64,000 nucleotides of DNA from Halomonas sp. CUBES01. GTDB taxonomy: Bacteria > Pseudomonadota > Gammaproteobacteria > Pseudomonadales > Halomonadaceae. The translations under genes were made by a program, and so were the position numbers. A model generated the notes under the pieces. That model was not told the origin of the DNA and did no database searches. It saw nothing but the letters and a program-made list of their open reading frames with translations. Where the stretch lies: the NCBI RefSeq assembly GCF_020991005.1, contig NZ_JAJLLW010000004.1:124001-188000 (forward strand), written 5' to 3'. Below, piece after piece: positions 47,235-56,683 of the stretch. The number at the start of each line of letters is the position of its first letter. Within the stretch, counting starts at the first letter, position 1.

Positions 47235-47924
47235 ATGGAGCCAGACGCGCCGCGTCAGAATCTCGCCATTCGCGCCTACCGTGAACTCAAGCACGATATT
47301 ATCCGCGGCCGCTACGCGCCGGGACAAAAGCTGCTGATGAGCCGCCTGAAAGATTACTACGGCGTGAGCACCGGCCCGCTGCGCGAGGCACTGTCGCAGC
47401 TGGTGGCCGACCATCTGGTGGTCGCCATCAGCCAGCGCGGCTACCGCGTCGCCGCCATGTCGCTCGCTGAACTCAACGACATCTACGATGCCCGCGCCCA
47501 GCTCGAAGGGCTCATCCTGCGTCTGGCCATCGAACGCGGCGACGACGACTGGGAAGCCTCGGTGGTGGCCGCCGCCCACCGGCTGGCCAAGGTCACCGAT
47601 ATCAGCTCACCGGATGACGTGCTCGATGGCTGGGACCAGCGCCACAAGGCGTTCCATACCGCCATCGCCAGCGGCTGCAACTCGCCGCATTTACTGCAGA
47701 TGCGCGACACCCTGTTCAATCAGGTGGAGCGCTACCGTCATCTGTGGCTTCAAGAGACCGTCATGTCCGTCCAGGCGCTCGAGCAGAAGCGCCAGGAGCA
47801 CGCCGGCCTGGTCGAGGTTATCCTGGCCCGCGACGCCGCGCGAGCCTCCGCCCTGATGCGCGACCATTTGATGACGCCGGTGCCGATCATCACCCGTGTA
47901 TTACAGGCCCGCAGCATCGATTAA
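47235..47924 (+). CDS. GntR/FCD family regulator (CsiR/GlaR-like)
   Basis: Transcription factor, 229 aa. The winged helix-turn-helix (about residues 10-75: AYRELKHDIIRGRYAPGQKL, YGVSTGPLREALSQL) is followed by an FCD effector domain (about 85-215) with metal-ligand-type residues in RHKAFHTAI and H-rich positions. It lies between lhgO and gcdH, and CsiR/GlaR of E. coli also controls glutarate and 2-hydroxyglutarate use, so it probably governs the neighbouring catabolic genes. Effector and operator are not shown by the sequence. Confidence 0.85.
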   Translation: MEPDAPRQNLAIRAYRELKHDIIRGRYAPGQKLLMSRLKDYYGVSTGPLREALSQLVADHLVVAISQRGYRVAAMSLAELNDIYDARAQLEGLILRLAIERGDDDWEASVVAAAHRLAKVTDISSPDDVLDGWDQRHKAFHTAIASGCNSPHLLQMRDTLFNQVERYRHLWLQETVMSVQALEQKRQEHAGLVEVILARDAARASALMRDHLMTPVPIITRVLQARSID

Positions 47925-48055
47925 ATTCTGCGTTTTAAAAAAATGTAGATATTTTCAAAAAACGGCGATACATTGGCATGAACATACCATTGACCGACAT
48001 ATTACTGCCGTGGTCGCTTGCAGGCGTCTGCGGGACGGCACCAAGGAGTTCAGCC

Positions 48056-49234
48056 ATGACACACTTCAACTGGGACGACCCGCTGTTACTGGAGTATCAA
48101 CTCAGCGACGAAGAGCGCCAGATCCGCGACGCCGCACACGACTACTGCCAGGAAAATCTGCAACCCCGCGTGCTCAGCGCCTTCCGTGAAGAGCGCTTCG
48201 ACCGCGAGATCATGACCGAAATGGGCGAACTTGGCCTGCTCGGCGCCACCGTTTCCCCCGAGTACGGCGGCGCGGGCGTCAATCATGTCGCCTACGGCCT
48301 GATTGCCCGCGAGGTGGAGCGCGTTGACTCCGGCTACCGCTCCGCCATGAGCGTGCAGTCATCGCTGGTTATGTACCCCATCGAGGCCTACGGCTCCGAA
48401 GCACAGAAGCACAAATTCCTACCCAAGCTGGCCAGCGGCAAGATGGTCGGCTGTTTCGGGTTGACCGAGCCGGATCATGGTTCGGACCCCGGCTCGATGA
48501 TCACCCGGGCGGAGAAAGTCGACGGCGGCTACCGCCTGACCGGCGCCAAGATGTGGATCACCAACAGCCCGATTGCCGATATCGCCGTGGTCTGGGCCAA
48601 GTCGGCGGCCCACGACAACCAGATCAAGGGCTTTATCGTCGAGCGCGGCACCGAGGGTTTCTCCACGCCCAAGATCGAGGGCAAGGTTTCCCTGCGCGCC
48701 TCGATCACCGGCGAGATCGTGCTGGAGAATGCCTTCGTCCCCGACGACAACCTGCTGCCCAATGTTAGTGGCCTGAAAGGCCCGTTTGGCTGTTTGAACA
48801 AGGCCCGCTACGGCATCGCCTGGGGCGTGATGGGCACCTCAGAGTTCTGCTGGCACGCCGCTCGCCAGTACACCCTGGACCGTAAGCAGTTCGGCCGCCC
48901 GCTGGCCGCCAACCAACTGATCCAGAAAAAGCTCGCCGACATGCAGACCGAGATCACCCTGGGGCTCCAGGCGGCGCTGCAGGTCGGCCGCCTGATGGAT
49001 AGCGGCAACTGGTCGCCGGAAATGGTCTCGCTGATCAAGCGCAACAACTGCGGCAAGGCGCTGGATATCGCCCGCCAGTCCCGGGACATGCACGGCGGCA
49101 ACGGGGTGTCCGACGAGTACGGCGTGATTCGCCACATGGTGAACCTGGAGTCGGTGAATACCTACGAAGGCACCCACGACGTGCACGCGCTGATTCTGGG
49201 CCGTGCCCAGACCGGTATCCAGGCGTTTTTCTAA
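48056..49234 (+). CDS. gcdH: Glutaryl-CoA dehydrogenase
   Basis: Oxidative decarboxylation of glutaryl-CoA to crotonyl-CoA in lysine and glutarate breakdown; 392 aa, FAD enzyme of the acyl-CoA dehydrogenase family. The catalytic base is Glu371 in [20 protein letters not shown], and [15 protein letters not shown] and the [11 protein letters not shown] segment mark it as GcdH rather than a general acyl-CoA dehydrogenase. The ATG at 48056 has AAGGAG seven bases upstream; an in-frame start at 47978 is rejected. It overlaps the ribosome binding site of the next gene. Confidence 0.95.
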   Translation: MTHFNWDDPLLLEYQLSDEERQIRDAAHDYCQENLQPRVLSAFREERFDREIMTEMGELGLLGATVSPEYGGAGVNHVAYGLIAREVERVDSGYRSAMSVQSSLVMYPIEAYGSEAQKHKFLPKLASGKMVGCFGLTEPDHGSDPGSMITRAEKVDGGYRLTGAKMWITNSPIADIAVVWAKSAAHDNQIKGFIVERGTEGFSTPKIEGKVSLRASITGEIVLENAFVPDDNLLPNVSGLKGPFGCLNKARYGIAWGVMGTSEFCWHAARQYTLDRKQFGRPLAANQLIQKKLADMQTEITLGLQAALQVGRLMDSGNWSPEMVSLIKRNNCGKALDIARQSRDMHGGNGVSDEYGVIRHMVNLESVNTYEGTHDVHALILGRAQTGIQAFF

Positions 49235-49242
49235 GGACGTTC

Positions 49243-50457
49243 ATGAGCGTATCTCCCAAACCGCTGGCAGGCATTAAAGTACTCGATATTTCCCGGGTGC
49301 TGGCAGGCCCGTGGTGCGGGCAAATGCTCGCCGACATGGGCGCCGACGTGATCAAGATCGAGCGCCCACAACGCGGCGACGACACGCGCCACTGGGGGCC
49401 GCCCTGGCTCTCGGGCAGCGCCGAGTCGGCTTATTATCTGTGCGCCAACCGTGGCAAGCGCTCGGTGACCGTCGATATGGCCACCCCCGAAGGTCAGGCG
49501 GTGATCAAGCAGCTCGTCGAAGCATCCGATGTGCTGATCGAAAACTTCAAGGTTGGCGGCTTGAAGCGCTACGGGCTGGATTACCCAAGCCTGAAAGCGT
49601 TGAACCCCCGGCTGATTTACTGCTCGATCACCGGCTTTGGTCAGGAAAGCCCCTACGCCCATCGTGCCGGCTATGACTTCATGATCCAGGCCATGGGCGG
49701 GATCATGAGCCTGACCGGCAAGCCCGACGATGAGCCCGGCGGCGGGCCGGTGAAGAGCGGCGTGGCGTTTACCGATATTTTTACCGGCCTGTATGCGGCC
49801 AACGCGGTGCTCGCCGCGCTCTACCAGCGCCGCGACACCGGCACCGGCTGCCATATCGACATGGCGCTGATGGACGTGCAGGTGGGGGTGCTTGCCAACC
49901 AGGCGCTGAACTACCTGACCTCGGGCAAGGTGCCGCAGCGCCTGGGCAACGCCCATCCCAATATCGTGCCTTACCAGGCGTTTGCCACCCGGGATGGCCA
50001 TATGATCGTGGCGGTGGGCAACGACGACCAGTTCAGGCGCTTCTGCCAGGTGCTTTCGCTACCCGCACTGGCCGATGATCCGCGCTTTGCCACCAACGGC
50101 GTGCGCGTTCAGTACCGCGACCAGCTGGTGCCGGTGCTCGAAGCCGCCCTTGCCCAACGCGGTACTGACGAGTGGCTGGCCGCCTTTGAAGCCGTTGGCG
50201 TGCCCTACGGCCCGATCAATACGCTGGATCGGGTGTTCGACGACCCCCACGTCAAGGCGCGCGGGCTCAAGCAGACGCTACCCCATGCGCAGGCGGGCCA
50301 TGTCGACCTGGTGGCCAACCCCATCCGCATGAACGGCGAATCGATAAGCGCCTCCACGGCACCACCCACCCTTGGCGAGCATACCGACGCCGTGCTCACC
50401 GACATCGGCCTCACCGCCGCACAACGCCAGGCGTTGCGCGATGCCGGGATTATCTAG
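49243..50457 (+). CDS. Class III CoA-transferase, probable glutarate CoA-transferase
   Basis: CaiB/BaiF family, 404 aa. Family segments are LDISRVLAGPWCGQMLADMGADVIKIE, NRGKRSVTVD and GFGQESPYAHRAGYDFMIQA, where Asp145 is the expected acyl-anhydride nucleophile. It starts 8 bp after gcdH, the same pairing as P. putida gcdG-gcdH, so activation of glutarate to glutaryl-CoA with succinyl-CoA as donor is the best guess. The function is inferred from context; the family itself covers many acids. Confidence 0.9.
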   Translation: MSVSPKPLAGIKVLDISRVLAGPWCGQMLADMGADVIKIERPQRGDDTRHWGPPWLSGSAESAYYLCANRGKRSVTVDMATPEGQAVIKQLVEASDVLIENFKVGGLKRYGLDYPSLKALNPRLIYCSITGFGQESPYAHRAGYDFMIQAMGGIMSLTGKPDDEPGGGPVKSGVAFTDIFTGLYAANAVLAALYQRRDTGTGCHIDMALMDVQVGVLANQALNYLTSGKVPQRLGNAHPNIVPYQAFATRDGHMIVAVGNDDQFRRFCQVLSLPALADDPRFATNGVRVQYRDQLVPVLEAALAQRGTDEWLAAFEAVGVPYGPINTLDRVFDDPHVKARGLKQTLPHAQAGHVDLVANPIRMNGESISASTAPPTLGEHTDAVLTDIGLTAAQRQALRDAGII

Positions 50458-50498
50458 CCGCCCAGTGCGCCGTCGCGTTGCGCATGGCAAGCCGTGCG

Positions 50499-50519
50499 AG
50501 CGCCCAGCGGGGCGCTTTC
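50499..50519 (+). terminator. Weak terminator-like hairpin after the CoA-transferase gene
   Basis: The stem AGCGCCC/GGGCGCT with a four-base loop lies 41 bp after the stop, followed by only TT. It may end the gcdH transcript. The remaining 150 bp before the EAL gene hold nothing I recognise. Confidence 0.4.
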
Positions 50520-50672
50520 AGGCGACAAACGCCGCAAGCAAACACTCTATACAAGACATGTACAAGAAGAGTAATTATGACTAGACTTATCGTAGGGCGA
50601 TTCAATGAGCCCCACGCTTAATAACATCATGCTGGTCTCGCCGCTGGCGAGCGCAAAGCATCAGGAGTCAAG

Positions 50673-51479
50673 ATGAGTCAGTGTGCTCGAGTCAACGGGA
50701 GCTGCAAACGCTGCGAGGGCGAACTGCCTTTCGACTTCACGATGGCATTCCAGCCCATCGTGGATGTTTCGCTCGCCAAGGTCTACGCTTATGAAGCGCT
50801 GGTTCGAGGCCCTCAGGGTGAATCCGCTTGGAGCGTGATTTCTCAGGTGACCGACGAGCTCATGTACCGCTTCGACCAGGCCTGCCGGGTCAAGGCGATC
50901 GAGATGGCCAGTGCAGTGGGCATGCAGACGGCACTGTCGATCAATTTCCTGCCCAATGCCGTGTACGAGCCCGAGGCGTGCATCCAGGCTACGCTGGACG
51001 TCTCCCGTCGGGTCGGCTGGCCTACCGACCAGTTGATTTTCGAGATCACCGAGACCGAGCGCGTCCGCGACCGTCAGCATCTTTTCAACATCATTGACGC
51101 CTACCGCTCCATGGGCTTCAAGACGGCACTGGACGACTTCGGCAATGGATACGCCAACCTGGACCTGCTTACCGACCTGGCTCCAGATAAAATCAAGATC
51201 GACCGTGAGCTGATCATCGACTGCGACCACCATCCCCGTCGCCAGGCGCTGCTGCGTTCGATCATCCAGCTGGCTGCCGAACTGGACATCAAGCTGATTG
51301 CCGAAGGCGTCGAGACCCACGCCGAAGCCTTGTGGCTGGCTCGGGAAGGCATCCATTGCCAACAGGGATTCTACTACGCACGGCCTGCCGTCAACGCCCT
51401 GGCTGACGACCTGACTCAATCACTCGCTGCCTTGCGCGCTGAAGCGTGGCCCTCAAGCCGTCAGGAACCCTATGGATAA
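50673..51479 (+). CDS. EAL-domain c-di-GMP phosphodiesterase
   Basis: Stand-alone EAL domain, 268 aa. All residues for catalysis are present: Glu41 (EALVRG), Asn91, Glu124, Asp154-Asp155 (DDFG), Lys175 and Glu211 (AEGVET), with Gln231 in QGFYYARP. It is therefore expected to hydrolyse c-di-GMP to pGpG. A short N-terminal head holds three cysteines (Cys4, Cys11, Cys14), possibly a metal or redox site. No membrane segment. It overlaps the following GGDEF gene by 8 bp, so an opposing enzyme is made from the same message. Confidence 0.92.
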   Translation: MSQCARVNGSCKRCEGELPFDFTMAFQPIVDVSLAKVYAYEALVRGPQGESAWSVISQVTDELMYRFDQACRVKAIEMASAVGMQTALSINFLPNAVYEPEACIQATLDVSRRVGWPTDQLIFEITETERVRDRQHLFNIIDAYRSMGFKTALDDFGNGYANLDLLTDLAPDKIKIDRELIIDCDHHPRRQALLRSIIQLAAELDIKLIAEGVETHAEALWLAREGIHCQQGFYYARPAVNALADDLTQSLAALRAEAWPSSRQEPYG

Positions 51480-52407
51480 TGCGACAACGCACGACCTTTA
51501 CCAGCGATTTCAACGCACCCAGCGCAATACAGAGAACGTGATCAACACCGCGCCGCTGGGTATCTGTATCACCGACCCAAAGGGTCATTTCGAACTGGTC
51601 AACCCGTCCTATTGCGAGTTTTACGGCTATCGTGAAGAGGAACTGCTGGGCAAGCATTTCACGATCGTGGTGCCCCAGGCCTACCGCCCTACCATGTCGG
51701 ATCTGCACGACCTTTTTATCGAAGGGGAAGATAATCAGGAGCTGCGCCAGGAGTGGGAAGTCCGCTGCAAGAACGGTGAAGTGCGCACCATCATTGCCGA
51801 AGCCGCACGCATTGAAGGCGACGACGGCCAGCCACGCAAGGTCACCTTCATCGTCGATATTACCCAGCGAAAACAGCTGGAAGAGCGCCTCAAGCAGGCC
51901 AACGAACGCCTTGACCATATTGCCCACCATGACGAGCTCACCGGCCTGCTGAACCGTCGGGCCGGCCTGCAATGCCTGGAGCAGGAACTGCGCCGCAGTT
52001 CACGCTACGGCAACCCGTTGAGCGTCGCCATGTTCGACCTGGACAACTTCAAGGCCATCAATGACACGCATGGTCACAGCGTAGGTGATAAGATTCTTGA
52101 AGAAGTGACCGCGACGGTGAACCAGGCGTTGCGCGAGACCGACGTGCAGATTCGCCTGGGCGGTGAAGAATTTCTGGTGGTCATGCCCGAGGTAAACGCC
52201 GAGCACGCCAGGCTCGCCATGGAACGCATTCGTCGCATTGTCGGTCAGACAACGTTTACCGAGCAGGCCTTGACGGTTACGCTTTCCGCAGGCGTGGCAA
52301 GTTACGTTGAAACGTCGACCACCCGATTGCTTGATCACGCTGACAAGGCCATGTATCAAGCTAAACAGTCGGGTCGCAATCGCGTGGTGGTCGCTTCACC
52401 CATGTAA
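51472..52407 (+). CDS. PAS-GGDEF diguanylate cyclase
   Basis: Soluble sensor cyclase, 311 aa. A PAS domain (about 20-135, starting IINTAPLGICITDPKGHFELVNPSY-like) leads through a short coiled coil to the GGDEF domain (about 148-308). The active site is GGEEF (230-234) with metal-binding Asp189. An inhibitory I-site RETD (221-224) lies exactly five residues before it, so feedback inhibition by c-di-GMP is predicted. The start overlaps the EAL gene by 8 bp (AGGA five bases upstream). The PAS ligand is unknown. Confidence 0.93.
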   Translation: MDNATTHDLYQRFQRTQRNTENVINTAPLGICITDPKGHFELVNPSYCEFYGYREEELLGKHFTIVVPQAYRPTMSDLHDLFIEGEDNQELRQEWEVRCKNGEVRTIIAEAARIEGDDGQPRKVTFIVDITQRKQLEERLKQANERLDHIAHHDELTGLLNRRAGLQCLEQELRRSSRYGNPLSVAMFDLDNFKAINDTHGHSVGDKILEEVTATVNQALRETDVQIRLGGEEFLVVMPEVNAEHARLAMERIRRIVGQTTFTEQALTVTLSAGVASYVETSTTRLLDHADKAMYQAKQSGRNRVVVASPM

Positions 52408-52465
52408 GTCTGTTTATTGCGCACTATGCTGACGCATACCGCCCCATCAACTCAGGAGTTGAGTC

Positions 52466-53740
52466 ATGAGCAATGCCGAGCTAAATGAGCTGAAACACAA
52501 ATACGTCGCCGCCGGTGCCGCCAGCCCCGCCACCGCCTTTGCCGCGCGCGCTGAAAATGCCGAAGTGTGGGACGCCGACGGCAACCGCTTTATCGATTTT
52601 GCCGGCGGCATCGGCGTACTGAACGTCGGCCACCGCCACCCGAAAGTGGTCGCGGCGGTGAAAGCCCAGCTCGACAAGGTCATGCACACCTGCCAGACGG
52701 TGATGCCCTATGAAGGCTACGTCAAAGTCGCCGAGAAACTCAGCCATATCGTCCCGGTACGCGGCCACGCCAAGGTCATGCTGGCCAACTCTGGCGCCGA
52801 AGCGCTGGAAAACGCGGTCAAGGTCGCCCGTGCGGCCACCGGTCGCTCCAACGTCATCTGCTTTGACGGCGGCTACCACGGCCGTACCTTCTACACCATG
52901 GCGATGAACGGCAAGGTTGCACCCTATCAGACCGACTTCGGTCCGATGCCGGGCACGGTCTTCCGCGCGCCCTACCCGGTGCCCTACCACGGCGTCAGCG
53001 AAGACGAAGCCATTCGCGGCCTGAAGATGGCGCTGAAAACCGACGCCAACCCCAAGGACACCGCAGCAATCATTCTCGAGCCGGTGCTGGGCGAAGGCGG
53101 CTTCTACCCGGCGCCCAAGAGCTTCCTCGAGAAAGTCCGCGCCATCTGCGATGAGCACGGCATTCTGATGATCATCGACGAAGTCCAGTCGGGCTTTGGC
53201 CGTACCGGCAAGATGTTTGCCATCGAGCACAGCGGCGTTGAGCCGGACATCATGACCATGGCCAAGAGCATGGGCGACGGCATGCCGATTTCCGCCATCG
53301 TGGGTACCGACAAGGTGATGGACGCCTCCGGCCCCAACTCGCTGGGTGGCACCTACACCGGCAGCCCGACGGCCTGTGCCGCGGCGCTGGCGGTCATGGA
53401 AGTGTTCGAAGAAGAGAACATTCTGGAGAAGAGCCAGGCGCTGGGCGAGAAGCTGGCGACGCGCTTCAAGGACTGGCAGGGCAAGTTCGACTGCATCGAC
53501 AACATCCGCAACATGGGCGCCATGGCCGCGTTCGAGCTGGTGTCCGACAAAGACAACCATACGCCCAATCCGGAACTCGCCGCCAAGCTGTGCGGCAAGG
53601 CCCGCGAAGAAGGGCTGATCCTGCTATCCTGCGGCATGTACGGCAACACCATCCGCTTCCTGATGCCGGTCACCATCGAAGACAACGTGCTCAACGAAGG
53701 GCTGGACATCATCGAGTCCTGCCTGGACTCGCTGGTATAA
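52466..53740 (+). CDS. gabT: 4-aminobutyrate/5-aminovalerate aminotransferase
   Basis: PLP-dependent class III aminotransferase, 424 aa. Lys267 (TMAKSMGDGMP) is the Schiff-base lysine and Asp238 (IIDEVQSGFGRTGKM) pairs with the PLP nitrogen; NSGAEALENAVKVARAATGR binds phosphate. GabT and DavT are close homologs; since gcdH and a CoA-transferase are 2-3 kb upstream, action on 5-aminovalerate in the lysine to glutarate route is as likely as GABA use. The succinate/glutarate semialdehyde dehydrogenase partner is not in the window. Confidence 0.92.
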   Translation: MSNAELNELKHKYVAAGAASPATAFAARAENAEVWDADGNRFIDFAGGIGVLNVGHRHPKVVAAVKAQLDKVMHTCQTVMPYEGYVKVAEKLSHIVPVRGHAKVMLANSGAEALENAVKVARAATGRSNVICFDGGYHGRTFYTMAMNGKVAPYQTDFGPMPGTVFRAPYPVPYHGVSEDEAIRGLKMALKTDANPKDTAAIILEPVLGEGGFYPAPKSFLEKVRAICDEHGILMIIDEVQSGFGRTGKMFAIEHSGVEPDIMTMAKSMGDGMPISAIVGTDKVMDASGPNSLGGTYTGSPTACAAALAVMEVFEEENILEKSQALGEKLATRFKDWQGKFDCIDNIRNMGAMAAFELVSDKDNHTPNPELAAKLCGKAREEGLILLSCGMYGNTIRFLMPVTIEDNVLNEGLDIIESCLDSLV

Positions 53741-53763
53741 CGACACGTTCGTCAGCAAGCACC

Positions 53764-53792
53764 AAAACGCCGCCCAATGGGGCGGCGTTTTT
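53764..53792. terminator. Bidirectional terminator between gabT and the DctPQM operon
   Basis: An eleven-bp stem AAACGCCGCCC/GGGCGGCGTTT (53765-53775 with 53780-53790) with T-run to the right and A-run to the left serves both converging transcripts. Confidence 0.9.
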
Positions 53793-53818
53793 GATTGCGT
53801 GGACAGCTGACCACCGGC

Positions 53819-55123
53819 TTACTGCGCCATGAAGCGTGGCAGCCATAGGGCAATATCCGGCCAGACGCTGATGATCAAGGCCGCCACGCACATCAGCAGG
53901 AAGAAAGGTAGCGCGGCCAGGGCCACCCGGCTGATGCTTTCGCCCGTCAGACTTTGCAGCACAAACAGGTTGAAGCCCACCGGCGGCGTTATCTGGCCAA
54001 GCTCGATCATGATGATCAGGAAGATGCCAAACCAGATGGGATCGAACCCTGCCAGCAGCACGATCGGCAGCGTAATCGGCAGGCTCATCACGGTGATCGA
54101 AATCCCGTCCAGGAAAAGCCCCAGCACCACATAGAAAACCGCCAGCGCCACCAGCAACAGCATCGGGCTGAAGTTTTGCGCGGCGATCCACTCCGCAAGC
54201 TCCCGGGGCAGATGCAGATAGCCCATCGCCGTGGAGAGCAGCGTGGCGGTAATCAACAGACTGCACACCATGATACTGGTGATCAAGGTGCCTCTGAACG
54301 CCTCGATAAACAGCCGAATGGTAAGCTGGCGCTCGACACCGAGCAGCACCAGCGTCGCGGCCACGCCCACCGCCGCCGCCTCCGAGGGCGTGGCAATACC
54401 GCTATAGATAGAGCCAATCACGATGCTGATCAGCACCAGCACGGGCAGCAGCAGCAAAATGGATTGTCCTATGCTCTGACCAGTCGCCGCCTGTTTGGGT
54501 GCCAACGACGGCGATAAATAGGACCTCGCACCGATATACACGCTGTACAGCAGCGCGATCAACAGGCCCGGCACGACCCCCGCCATGAACAGCTGGCTAA
54601 TGGAGACTTCCGCCTGAACGCCATAGACAATCATCACGATCGAAGGCGGAATCAACAGCCCCAGGCTACCGGCACCCGCCAGCGAACCGATCGACAGGTT
54701 GCGATCGTATCCCCTCGTTTTCAGCTCCTGGGTAGTGATTTTGCCGATCGTTGCGGTCGTCGCCGCGCTGGAGCCGCTCACCGCCGCAAACAGCGTACAG
54801 CCAAGCACGTTGGTGTGGAGAATGCCGCCCGGCAAATGGCGGGTGACCGGCACCAGCCCTTTGAAAAGCCGCTCGGAGATGTTGGAGCGAAAAATCAGCT
54901 CGCCCATCAATATAAACAGCGGGATGGCCGATAACTCCCAGCTGTTGCTGGCACGGTAGAGAACTCGCGAAAAGATCAGACCAATACGATCAGCATCGAA
55001 GTCGCCAAAGAGCCAAAGCGAGCCAATGGAAACGGCCAGCATGGACGCAAAAATCCAGGTGCCCATCGATAAAAAGAGCAACAGCAGTACGCCGACCCCG
55101 ACAGCCGACCAGAAAATATCCAT
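53819..55123 (-). CDS. dctM: TRAP transporter large permease (DctM family)
   Basis: Membrane protein, 434 aa, about twelve hydrophobic segments, the ion-coupled translocation subunit of a TRAP transporter. Typical features are SWELSAIPLFILMGELIFRS, AAVSGSSAATTATIG, GSLGLLIPPSIVMIVYG, YSGIATPSEAAAVG and the C-terminal ELGQITPPVGFNLFVLQ. It follows dctQ by 25 bp. The substrate is unknown; DctPQM systems carry organic acids with sodium symport. Confidence 0.94.
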   Translation of the reverse strand: MDIFWSAVGVGVLLLLFLSMGTWIFASMLAVSIGSLWLFGDFDADRIGLIFSRVLYRASNSWELSAIPLFILMGELIFRSNISERLFKGLVPVTRHLPGGILHTNVLGCTLFAAVSGSSAATTATIGKITTQELKTRGYDRNLSIGSLAGAGSLGLLIPPSIVMIVYGVQAEVSISQLFMAGVVPGLLIALLYSVYIGARSYLSPSLAPKQAATGQSIGQSILLLLPVLVLISIVIGSIYSGIATPSEAAAVGVAATLVLLGVERQLTIRLFIEAFRGTLITSIMVCSLLITATLLSTAMGYLHLPRELAEWIAAQNFSPMLLLVALAVFYVVLGLFLDGISITVMSLPITLPIVLLAGFDPIWFGIFLIIMIELGQITPPVGFNLFVLQSLTGESISRVALAALPFFLLMCVAALIISVWPDIALWLPRFMAQ

Positions 55124-55148
55124 AACGCCTTTCCTATTAATCGCTGCT

Positions 55149-55661
55149 TCAATTGACGCGAGCCGAGTAGCCTGAACGCAGAACCATTATTTTCAGGGCT
55201 CTGACTAACAGCGTGATGGAAATTAACCACATGCCCACGAGGATGGCGCTTTCCGGCAGCCAGATAGGCGTCTCTGCCATGGTTTCGCTGACGGTGCCGC
55301 GGCTGTAGCTACGCAGAACGTTCTGAAACCAGAAAGTCGATAGCCACACAAAGCAGCCTGCCGTGACCAGGCTGCTGAATAGTTCCAGCGGCCAGCGCCG
55401 GGGTTCCGGCAAGCGCTCCAGCAGCAGCGAGACACGGATCAGCCCGCCCTTCTCCAGCACATAGGGCAGGCCCAGAAACGACATCGTGGCCACGGCATAG
55501 CCGATATACTCATCGAGGATAAACGTCGAGTGGCCAAACAGCCGCAGCGCAATCTCTAACAGGATGTGGCCGAGCATATAAATAACGAGCAGCACGGCAA
55601 TGACAGCACCGACCCGATTGAGCAGTTGAGAGATACGCTCGATGATGTTGAGCGCCCTCAT
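55149..55661 (-). CDS. dctQ: TRAP transporter small permease (DctQ family)
   Basis: Four-helix membrane protein, 170 aa. Hydrophobic segments lie at about 15-37, 52-70, 90-112 and 130-155. Its start overlaps the dctP stop by 4 bp (ATGA), and dctM follows after 25 bp. DctQ proteins are poorly conserved, so the call rests mainly on topology and operon context. Confidence 0.9.
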   Translation of the reverse strand: MRALNIIERISQLLNRVGAVIAVLLVIYMLGHILLEIALRLFGHSTFILDEYIGYAVATMSFLGLPYVLEKGGLIRVSLLLERLPEPRRWPLELFSSLVTAGCFVWLSTFWFQNVLRSYSRGTVSETMAETPIWLPESAILVGMWLISITLLVRALKIMVLRSGYSARVN

Positions 55662-56677
55662 TCAGTGCCTCGGAACTCGCTCAGGATCGACTCACCGGCA
55701 TCGCCGGTCTTCGCAAGCCAGTTCTCGACCACGCCATTGGCGGCGTCCTTGAGCGGCGTCAGCAGCTCGTCTGGAACGGGATCGCTGATCGTCACGTCGT
55801 GCTCACCCAGCGTCTGGTAGTTCTCTTCGGTACGCGTTTCCACCGCTGCCCAGTTATGCTGGTCGGTCTGGCTGGCCGCGTCCATGACCGCCTGCTGTTG
55901 CGCGTCGGTCAGCGATTCGAACGCATCGCGATTCATGTGCACCATGTTAAGGGGAATGGCGTACTGAACCCCGGCAAAGTAATTCTGGTGCTCCCAGAAG
56001 CTGGCGTTGGCTCCCGCTTCGGCGGACGTCAACACCGCCTCGATACCGCCGGTGGCCAGCTGAGGGACAACATCGGCCCAGGACAGGCTGACCGGCGAGG
56101 CGCCTACATTTCTAAATGTCTCGGTACCGTTACGGTCAAAAGTGCGAATCTTCAGGTTCTCGAGATCGTCCTGGCTTGCGATCTCGTCTTCAGACCAGAT
56201 GCCGCTCGGCGGCCAGGGCGAGGCATACAGCAGCACCTGGTTATTATCGGCGAACACTTCTTCGTAATAGGGTTTTGCGATGTCATAAAGCCGCCGAGCA
56301 TCGGCAACGTCGTCGACAATAAAGGGGAGCGAAGAGAGTAGGAACAGCGAATCGATACCGCTCATGGTGCCCGAGAGCGTATCCGCTATCTCGACGGCAC
56401 CATCGGCCACGCCATAAAAATGATCGCCGGAATTAAAGCCCAGCGAGCCACCCGTATGCAGCGTGATATCAATATCGCCATCGGTTAATTCGGCAAGCTT
56501 ATCAATGAAATAGGCGTCGCCCTGAGCATGAATGGAGGAGGCATTATACTCGTTGGAGAAGTCCATACTGACCGACTGGGAATGCGCATAGCCACTGACG
56601 AGCAGCGCCCCCAATGCTATCGAAAGCTGCTTACCCACATGAGGGAATTTATTATTTAAATCAGCAGGATGGAACAT
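55658..56677 (-). CDS. dctP: TRAP transporter solute receptor (DctP family)
   Basis: Periplasmic substrate-binding protein, 339 aa, with an N-terminal signal peptide (LSIALGALLVSGYAHSQ, cut near residue 34). DctP features are FIDKLAELTDGDIDITLHTGGSLG, LRIRTFDRNGTETFRNVGASPV-like with its conserved arginine, WADVVPQLATGGIEAVLTS and LNMVHMNRDAFESL. The message begins with a hairpin that covers its ribosome binding site. This gene is visibly less GC-rich near its 5' end than its neighbours. Confidence 0.93.
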   Translation of the reverse strand: MFHPADLNNKFPHVGKQLSIALGALLVSGYAHSQSVSMDFSNEYNASSIHAQGDAYFIDKLAELTDGDIDITLHTGGSLGFNSGDHFYGVADGAVEIADTLSGTMSGIDSLFLLSSLPFIVDDVADARRLYDIAKPYYEEVFADNNQVLLYASPWPPSGIWSEDEIASQDDLENLKIRTFDRNGTETFRNVGASPVSLSWADVVPQLATGGIEAVLTSAEAGANASFWEHQNYFAGVQYAIPLNMVHMNRDAFESLTDAQQQAVMDAASQTDQHNWAAVETRTEENYQTLGEHDVTISDPVPDELLTPLKDAANGVVENWLAKTGDAGESILSEFRGTE

Positions 56678-56683
56678 TATTTC

